From: Pigoraptor chileana | Lineage: Eukaryota > Opisthokonta > Filasterea | Reading direction: 5' to 3' | NCBI GenBank assembly: GCA_943704495.1 | Contig: CALSCR010002818.1 | Location: forward strand, 1-25,109 | Length of the DNA stretch: 25,109 nt | Shown: positions 18,675-25,109 of the stretch, piece after piece | How the letters are laid out: each line of letters begins with the position of its first letter | Numbering within the stretch: position 1 is the first letter of the stretch | Program-made: the position numbers and the translations under genes | The notes under the pieces: generated by a model | Database searches by the model: none | Told to the model about the DNA's origin: nothing | The model's input: the letters and a program-made list of their open reading frames with translations, nothing else

Positions 18675-21600
18675 TTAGATCACGAGCAGTTCGACGCCGT
18701 AGATGCCAATGTCACGTGCTTCGTCCTGTGCCTTGGCGCCGTGTGTGTCGCCGGCGCGGGCGAGGAGCTGGCTGAGCTGTCCCTTGAGGCCCTGCATGCC
18801 CTCGCACAGCGCCCGCTGTCCCGACACAAGCTCCGCCAGCGACGACATGGCCGGATGCGCGCCGCCAACAAGCACAAAATCAACAAACCGCGCGTCCAGC
18901 ACAACAGAGCACCAATCGAGAATCTGCGCAGGTGCACAACGCCATTGGAAAGGACAGACATTTGTGAGTGGAGTGCCGCCAGCAGAATAGAGCGGACTCC
19001 CCCAACAGTGCCAGCACGACTCGTCGTCCACCAGTACCACATCAGTACCACTTTTGAGCCTTAAACTCACAAACAACGTTTCACACTCGACAAAGAAATT
19101 CGGTGCTAGCACTCAGACACTGGCCATAGACTCACACATTAGAGAGGTGATAGAGGTGTGTGTGTGCGTGTGTTGTGCGTGTGTGTATGCGCATTTGTAT
19201 TTGTGTTGTGCCTGCGCGCGACTGCAGCATTGCGAGTGCAAGGCGAATGCTTTCTGATCCAAGTGCATTAAAAGAGAGAGAGAGAGAGAGAGTGAGAGTG
19301 AGAGAGTGAGAGTGAGAGAGAGAGAGTGAGGAGAGAATGAGAGAGTGAAAGTGGGTAAGTGAGTGGGTAGACGCAGCACAAACCTCAGCAAAAGTGGGAA
19401 TGCGAATGAAAACACGCCGCTTCAATTTATGCGTTCGCTTTGTTGCATAACGCTCTGCCCAACGGAAGAGGAATTGGAGGAGAGCCTGGGCTTGCGTACA
19501 ATTCAGAGTCAAGTCAGAGGGGCGTTCATGCGGACACGCACATACACTGCACCCCACACACACGCACATTTTCACGCACGACACAAGTCCACAAACCCAG
19601 GCACTCTTGTGCACCATATACAGACACAAAACGACACACATATGTACACACATAACGATGACAACAACGACGACAACAAACAATATGCAGCAGCAACAAA
19701 CCCACCAGGGTTTCGTCCATTGTGAGTTCACGCAGGGCGTCCTGGAGGAACACATCGTTGCGCGGTGCAGACACAATGGCGCACCTGCATGCCCAACACG
19801 CAAACCCAAACACAAACGCAGCGGGTGGTGGAGACAAGGATTTCTGGTGAGATGGCGGCCAAAATACACAGACAGCTGCAATGCGCACGTGACACTCTTC
19901 ACTCACAGAAACGGATCCATGGGAGGGTCGGTTTCCTTGACGGTCATCCGGGTGAGGTTTTTCTTTCTTCGTTGGCGATCAGCCTCTGCATTGGCCCAAT
20001 CATGAACAGTGCGTGCGAGATGTAGGGATTCAGGGTCAGCGCAAGAGCTCCAGAGAGCAGAGGATTCGAGTCAGAGTCCCCCTTTGCCCACGCAGTTTCA
20101 ATGTCATTCCTCACCCCCAAACAGCAGTAAACTCCCGCCCAACAGGCAGCGGCAGGAAAATGCACATGGGTAAGGAGGCCGCACCACACACACATACACA
20201 CATACACACACATCACAAGAGCGACAACTTACCAATCTCCGCAATCTTGGCGGAAAGCACATCCGGGTCTGCGTGGACAAAGTGGCGGATGCATTCGACC
20301 AGCGTCTGGTCGGGCACATCATGGACACGTGATAGCGCCGTTCCAAACAGCCCGAGTTCGCCCAGCTCAAGCAGGCGAGGAATGAGCGTGGGCAGGTCAC
20401 GTGCAGAAACACACCCGGATCCAAGCAGCTGACGCAACTCAGACGCCGCAAAAAACCTCTTTTCGCCGAGGATGCGCTCGCACACGCACACGACAAAGCG
20501 GTGGGACAGCCGCGCGCCCTCGTTTGGCAGCGGGGCGGACCGCACTGTCGGGGTGCCAGGCACTGCAGCAGCACCCGCGGGCCTCTGCTGGTTGGGTCCC
20601 ACGCGGCCGCCCGTGCGCTTGTCCTTGTCGCCCTTGTCGCCCTTGTCGGCAGCCTCGCGCGGCACTGCATCTGCGTCTCCACCCGCACCCGCACCCGCCG
20701 CAGCCTGCTGCTGCTTGCGTGCCTTGCGTTTCAATGGCTTTGATGCGCTCTCCGCATCCACAGCCGACACCGTCACGTGCGCTTGCGACTGAAGGGGCGG
20801 GGTAACAGGCAGCTCGGACCGCGCAGAGGCCTTTCTGCTTGACATGAACGACGCAAACAGCGCGGAAAAGCTTGCGAGGTCTGGGGTCTCTCCCGGATGC
20901 GACAGGCGCCGCAGCACCTCTTCTTCTTCCGCAGCCTCCGCAGCGACACGCGCGCTCCAGTCTGCGGGATCGGCCGAGGGCGGGGCAAGCACGGCCGCAC
21001 CCGTTGCGATTTGCGGGGCGGGTGCGTGCGTGGGCCAGGGCTGCGCTGACGCCCCCCGTCCGTCGTGCGTCTTCTGCCCGCCGCTCGCAGGCGCACTACC
21101 GGCGAGGTGTTGCGTAAGGCGCATGCGACCCATTGCGTGCGACAGCGTCATGCGCTCGCAGTGCAGTGGACACACCAGGGCCGCCCCACCCACCGCCGCA
21201 ATGAACAGGCCCGGGTCCCGTGGGGACCGCAGCAGCATCCGAGGGACCTGCGACTCGGCCGCCTCAGACGGCGCCACCCGCGCAAGGCCCTGCAGCGTGC
21301 CGTAGGTTGTGTCGACCACAGCAACAACGGGCCCCGCCTTTGCCTCGAACAGCGCAATGTCCGCGCGCAAAATGCCGCCCACCGCGACATAGGTGCCGTC
21401 AAACGCAAATAGCGTATCCAAAAGAGGCGCAGACGATGCGTCGGCGGCCCGCTCTCCCTTCTTGGGCGTCTTGCCCTTGGGCGCCACACCATTGCCCACG
21501 TGACCGTGAGTCCCCACCGGCGGCGCAATTGCACCGAGCACAACAGTGAGTCTGGGGGACAGCGGGGCGGCGGCGTGCGTCTGCGGCGGGACATCATACA

Positions 21601-22473
21601 CACCGAGGAGTCCGCCCGCATACCACACACAGGCTCGCTGCGACACCGCATCAAAGGCCCACGACAGCACATCCGGTGCCAGCGGGGTCACATGCGCGGG
21701 CGGAGCGAGGCGAACAAGACGAGCCAGCGAGGCGCTCTCGCCCACAACATACAATTCGACAGTGACGCCAGGGTGGTCTCCGCCGCCAATCCAGGCAGCG
21801 GCAACCGCATCCCCGGTCACATGCACCGCCCTCACCCTGCCGCCGACGGACGGGGCTTGCCGTGCGCGCGCTCCAGGTGCAGCCGCAGCACCCTTCTCAA
21901 ACACAAGCGACTCACCATTCGCTAGAAAGACGCACGCGCCGTCGTCACCACTATGCGGAACAATAGCAACAATCGTGTCGCGCATCTGCGCCTTTGCAGC
22001 GGCCTTCTCAATGTCGGACACATCCGACGCCCATGAGAGGAGGACGTTTCCGTCGCGGGCCGCGTAGAAAGTGCGCCCCCCCGCCGACTGCACCGCGTGG
22101 TGCGTCAGGTTGAGATCGCCACGCGTCGACCAGCCGGCGACATTCTTCTGATCCGACACGCGGTACACGTGCACGCCCACGCCCTATGCAGACGGTGACA
22201 CGAGGATACTCATCGAGGTCAGCCCCAGTGCACGTACCCTTCAACCATCACTCAGTCCAGTGGCCCAGCTTTCTGCTTCGACATGGCAGTCGTCACAACA
22301 TGTGCCCACAATCCACCCATGGCGATTCAACTGTGTGCACTCACCTGCAGCGTCACTACAACATTGTCCTTGTCGCTGTGCGGGGCTGCGCCAACGACAC
22401 GGCCGACAGCGCCACCGCCACGAGCAAGCACGTACGGCTCGCCAAAGGTCACCGCCGAAGATGCAGCAGACAT
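18675..22473 (-). CDS. NOL11: Nucleolar protein 11 (NOL11), t-UTP/SSU processome factor, 6 exons
   Basis: Ribosome-biogenesis protein needed for pre-rRNA transcription and 18S processing in the nucleolus; partner of UTP4/Cirhin in animals. Minus-strand exons: 22473-22345, 22183-20233, 20047-20008, 19784-19706, 19485-19384, 18923-18675; about 849 aa versus about 719 in human. The N-terminal beta-propeller start is clear (SDKDNVVVTLQ, then GVHVYRVSDQKNVAGW). The C-terminal helical part is spread over small exons: ALCAIVSAPRNDVFLQDALR, ALLQFLFRWAERYATK, ILDWCSVVLDARFVDF and LKGQLSQLLARAG. The extra length is a low-complexity linker with a basic, nuclear-signal-like KPLKRKARK. Exon 3 is only 40 nt; its acceptor (GGAG) and donor (GTTCAT) are weak and were chosen by phase. 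Divergent from the endosulfine gene. Confidence 0.86.
19271..19350. repeat. (GA)n microsatellite
   Basis: Imperfect GA/GAGT tract in NOL11 intron 5; in the sense RNA it is a CU-rich stretch near the donor. Confidence 0.9.
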
Positions 22474-23320
22474 GATGGCAGATACAGCTGCCATTGCAGC
22501 GCCTGCGACTACGAAAACCAGTCCTTCTCAGAGCGCCTGCGTCTTGAACACAGCTGGATGACCGGGCGCGGTGCCTGATTGGCTTGCAAATCTATCGATG
22601 CACTGAGTTGCACACACCAATACAGAGGAAGTCAGGCAACGCACTCTTATCCCTTGGTGTAAAAACACACACGAGGGTTGAATCAATGTGCTTACAAGCC
22701 TCCTGCAAGGCTTTAATCGCATCCTCCCAGTGTAATAGATATTGCGCACAGTCTTATCACGACCTGCACGTGTTGCAGTGGTCGGAACCGACCGAGATGG
22801 AGATAATGGGAGATTATCCGAGATTATTTCGGATTCCACAGTGTTGAAATGAAATCGGCTGTTTAGTACGTTTTCTACTGATAGATGATGGCAGATAGGA
22901 TACTTAATGAAGGATTTGGTGTAGGCTTGTATGCCTCGGTGCATTTAATTTGAAAAATGTGCCAAATTGTGTTCAATTTGGGGTTCCGTAAACCGGTGTG
23001 CAATGCCACACACGCACACACACACACACTCACACACACCGCAGCGCACGCACACACACACACACGTCGCACGCACACCCATCAAACTCTGTCCTGTCCT
23101 GTTTGTGAGTCGCGTATGTGTGCGCGCCTGCCTGTTGTACGCACTCTGCAATTGCGACTGCCAAGAGGAGAAGGATCTGCACTTGAAGCAGATGAAGGGC
23201 ACCGTTGACTTGAGTTAACCTGTACCAAAACAATCCAATCTCTGAATTCCGTCATTTGCCATCAATTTGGAATAACTGCGCCTGCTACCGAACTCAAGTG
23301 CTGTGTTAGCGCGTTAAAAA
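22474..23320. promoter_or_regulatory. Divergent promoter region of NOL11 and endosulfine
   Basis: 847 bases between head-to-head start codons. Contains one CACGTG (about 22768), a GAGAT/GAGATTAT repeat patch (about 22794-22826), AT-rich DNA and a CA microsatellite (about 23007-23066). No supported exon. A frame ending ...EEKDLHLKQMKGTVDLS (stop 23216-23218) looks protein-like but has no homology I recognise. Confidence 0.55.
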
Positions 23321-24290
23321 ATGGAGACTGGCGGGGTATGTTTCCCCTGCACAGTTGGCTGTGTTGCATGGCGTCAGCGCCTCCTCTCTGTTTTTGTGGA
23401 AAAGATTTGATCGGGTTTCGTGGATGGAGAACTGCCTGTTTTTGTGTGTGTGCGCGCGCATGTGTGTGGGTGTGTGCACTTGGATGGAGAACGGCCTGTT
23501 TTTGTGTGTGTGCGCGCGCATGTGTGTGGGTGTGTGTACTTGGATGGAGAACGGCCTGCCTGTTTTTGTGTGTGTGCGCTCGCATGTGTGTGGGTGTGTG
23601 TACTTGGATGGAGAACGGCCTGTTTTTGTGTGTGTGCGCGTGCATGTGTGGGTGTGTATATTTGGATGGAGAACGGCCTGTTTTTGTGGTGTACCTGAGC
23701 GCCCATGTGGCCACGGCGTTGTCTCGTCAGTCGGTTGTTGCGGACTGCGAATGAAATCCACGGAAATGCAGTCTAATTAGTAATGCTGTTTTGTGTCGTA
23801 CTTGCCATTGTGATCTTGCTGTCGGCTATGAATGTCACGTGCCTGTGATGCGTATTATGCGCCCTTGTATACACCTATGCACTCATGCATATGCACCTGT
23901 GTATTTATGTGTTTGTACTTGTGTGTATTTATGTTTGTGTGGCTGACTGCATATGTCGTGCTTGCGGTGTGTGCTTGTGTAATCCGACAGGCGAATGTCG
24001 CGGGAGAGGAGGCCAAGATCAAGGACAAGTACGGTGGTCTGCCCAAGAAGAACGAGCTTGTGATGAAGCGCATGAACAAGGCTGGGGTGCGTCCGTCGCA
24101 AAATTGATTCAACTCAGAGACATTGAAACTGCACATGCATGAAGTTAGCTGGCTGTGTGTGCGCGCACCTGTAAAGGGCTTACGAGGTGGCACGGCCTTG
24201 GTGTCTTTCTTTCGTGTGTGTTACATTGGTATTTTGTACAGTGTTGTGTTTTCTGTGTGTGTGTGTTTTCTGAGTGTGTGTGTTTTTTTG

Positions 24291-24326
<36 letters not shown>

Positions 24327-24954
24327 GTGTGTAAGTGAGTGTGTTTACTTTGGTAGAGTGTGTTTGTGTTCGCCACTGCTGCTCATGTTGCGTCTGTTGT
24401 GGCCCATGCCTGTTCATGTATGGGCACTCAACCACGCGACTTGGGTGATGCCAGTATGTGCATGCACCCGAACCACATTATAAACCAACCAAATACCTGA
24501 CACACACACACACACACACACATACACATACACGTAACTGCAGACATACACACTCACGCATGGACTCACGTAAACACACACACACACACATACACGTAAC
24601 TGCAGACATACAAACTCAGGCATGGACACACATAAACACATACACGCACACAGAGACGAGACACACATACGCACACCCACTTTTGGGCATCATCTTTCTT
24701 CTTTGCATCGTGAATTCCATATCAAGCCGTCTGACCGGTCAGCTGACACGAGTCTCACCCGTGTGTTGTGCCCCATACCGCTGCAGGACCGCAAGTACTT
24801 CGACTCTGGAGACTATGCGCTGTGCCAGGCCGGCAAGCAGACCTCGAAGCCCCTTGGCCAGGAGATCCCCAACCCCGAGTCCATCCCGCACAAGGACGGC
24901 AGCGCAAAGCCAAAGCACAGCAAGCTCGCAGAGGCACCCCCGGCTGCCAATTGA
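23321..24954 (+). CDS. ENSA: Endosulfine family PP2A inhibitor (ENSA/ARPP19/Igo1-like), 3 exons
   Basis: Small, disordered cytosolic protein that inhibits PP2A-B55 when phosphorylated by Greatwall/Rim15, linking nutrient or mitotic signals to CDK control. Exons: 23321-23335, 23991-24086, 24787-24954; 92 aa. Exon 2 gives AKIKDKYGGLPKKNELVMKR; exon 3 opens DRKYFDSGDYALCQAGKQ, which holds the invariant FDSGDY with the kinase target at Ser44. The short length and the KYFDSGDYAL form are closer to fungal Igo1 than to the 112-121-aa animal proteins. The first exon is only five codons (METGG) with donor GTATGT. It was chosen because the ATG context, phase and donor all fit. A different start further upstream cannot be excluded. 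Intron 1 contains a 60-bp minisatellite; intron 2 has GT then CA tracts. Confidence 0.88.
23421..23700. repeat. Minisatellite, about 60-bp unit, 4.6 copies
   Basis: Units begin TGGATGGAGAACGGCCTG at about 23421, 23481, 23541, 23605 and 23662, followed by TTTTTG(TG)n, GCGCGCATGTG and GGGTGTGTG. Copies differ by few bases and by a CCTG insertion. It lies in endosulfine intron 1. It creates long open frames on both strands that are artefacts. Confidence 0.93.
24196..24365. repeat. GT-rich tract, 5' half of endosulfine intron 2
   Basis: GT repeats (pure core about 24293-24324) on the sense strand, facing a CA tract 150 bases further on in the same intron. Confidence 0.9.
24501..24680. repeat. 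CA-rich tract with a 60-bp tandem duplication
   Basis: CA repeats interleaved with two copies of CACGTAACTGCAGACATACA (24531 and 24591) plus shared CTCA..GCATGGAC. The period is 60 bp. It lies in the 3' part of endosulfine intron 2. Confidence 0.9.
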
Positions 24955-25109
24955 GGCCTCCCGGGGCGTCTTGTGCGCCGACTGTTGGCCATAGATGGGG
25001 CAGCGCGGCTGTGCATGACCACTTAAGGCTGCAACGGCATGCTTTAATTTTGCTGGCCATCTAGGCCATCTAGGCTTGATGCTGCGTCTCGTGCGTGCTT
25101 CCCCCCCCC
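24955..25109. other. 3' flank of endosulfine, window end
   Basis: Contains a short tandem duplication (GGCCATCTA twice, about 25056-25073) and ends in a run of 9 C. No gene is visible. Confidence 0.5.

Noticed and set aside
20060-20090. NOL11 exon 3 starting farther upstream (GDSDSNPLLSG)
   Set aside because: The acceptor at CAAAG is one base out of phase with exon 2; the GGAG acceptor at 20048-20049 fits phase.
23421-23700. CRISPR-like array
   Set aside because: Units are contiguous with no unique spacers, lie in a eukaryotic intron and are mostly GT-rich; it is a minisatellite.
25050-25073. Adaptor- or linker-like GGCCATCTAGGCC sequence near the window end
   Set aside because: It is explained by a short tandem duplication in genomic sequence continuous with the endosulfine 3' flank; nothing else suggests vector.

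Overview
The window looks like nuclear DNA from a unicellular eukaryote. Seven conserved housekeeping genes can be rebuilt exon by exon, with 35 phase-consistent introns of roughly 90 to 770 bases. One intron appears to be of the rare GC-AG class. The introns and gaps are full of GT/CA microsatellites. An opisthokont-grade protist (unicellular holozoan or early-diverging fungus) fits the gene set: AARSD1, NOL11 and a short Igo1/ENSA-type endosulfine. I cannot name the species. I saw no tRNA, rRNA, CRISPR array, virus-like element or autonomous transposon.

Layout, left to right. Minus strand 371-5277: AARSD1-type alanyl-tRNA editing protein, 11 exons. Minus 6074-7920: mitochondrial ribosomal protein uL29m (MRPL47), 7 exons. 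A divergent promoter with four CACGTG boxes separates it from plus-strand 8744-11423: proteasome subunit Rpn12/PSMD8, 6 exons. Converging on that is minus 11786-14112: a secreted or lysosomal GH20 beta-hexosaminidase, 5 exons. Next, minus 14567-16663: a cyclopropane-fatty-acyl-phospholipid synthase-like methyltransferase, 4 exons. Plus 17646-18158 is an isolated kinase C-lobe-like fragment. Minus 18675-22473: NOL11, a ribosome-biogenesis (t-UTP) protein, 6 exons. A second divergent promoter leads to plus 23321-24954: endosulfine (ENSA/ARPP19/Igo1), 3 exons.

The genes do not form one pathway. Most serve protein synthesis and turnover: rRNA transcription and processing, mitochondrial ribosome, tRNA proofreading, proteasome and growth/mitosis signalling. 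Two sit in head-to-head pairs, MRPL47/PSMD8 and NOL11/ENSA.

The least ordinary signals are non-coding. (1) A short (about 55-bp core) dispersed repeat occurs at least eight times, nearly always inside introns and mostly antisense to the host gene. (2) Microsatellites in introns are polarised: on the sense strand, CA tracts lie only toward the 3' end and GT tracts often lie near the donor. Such introns could fold into a GU:CA duplex that brings the splice sites together, in a genome whose 3' splice sites lack clear polypyrimidine tracts. (3) CACGTG is several-fold over-represented.
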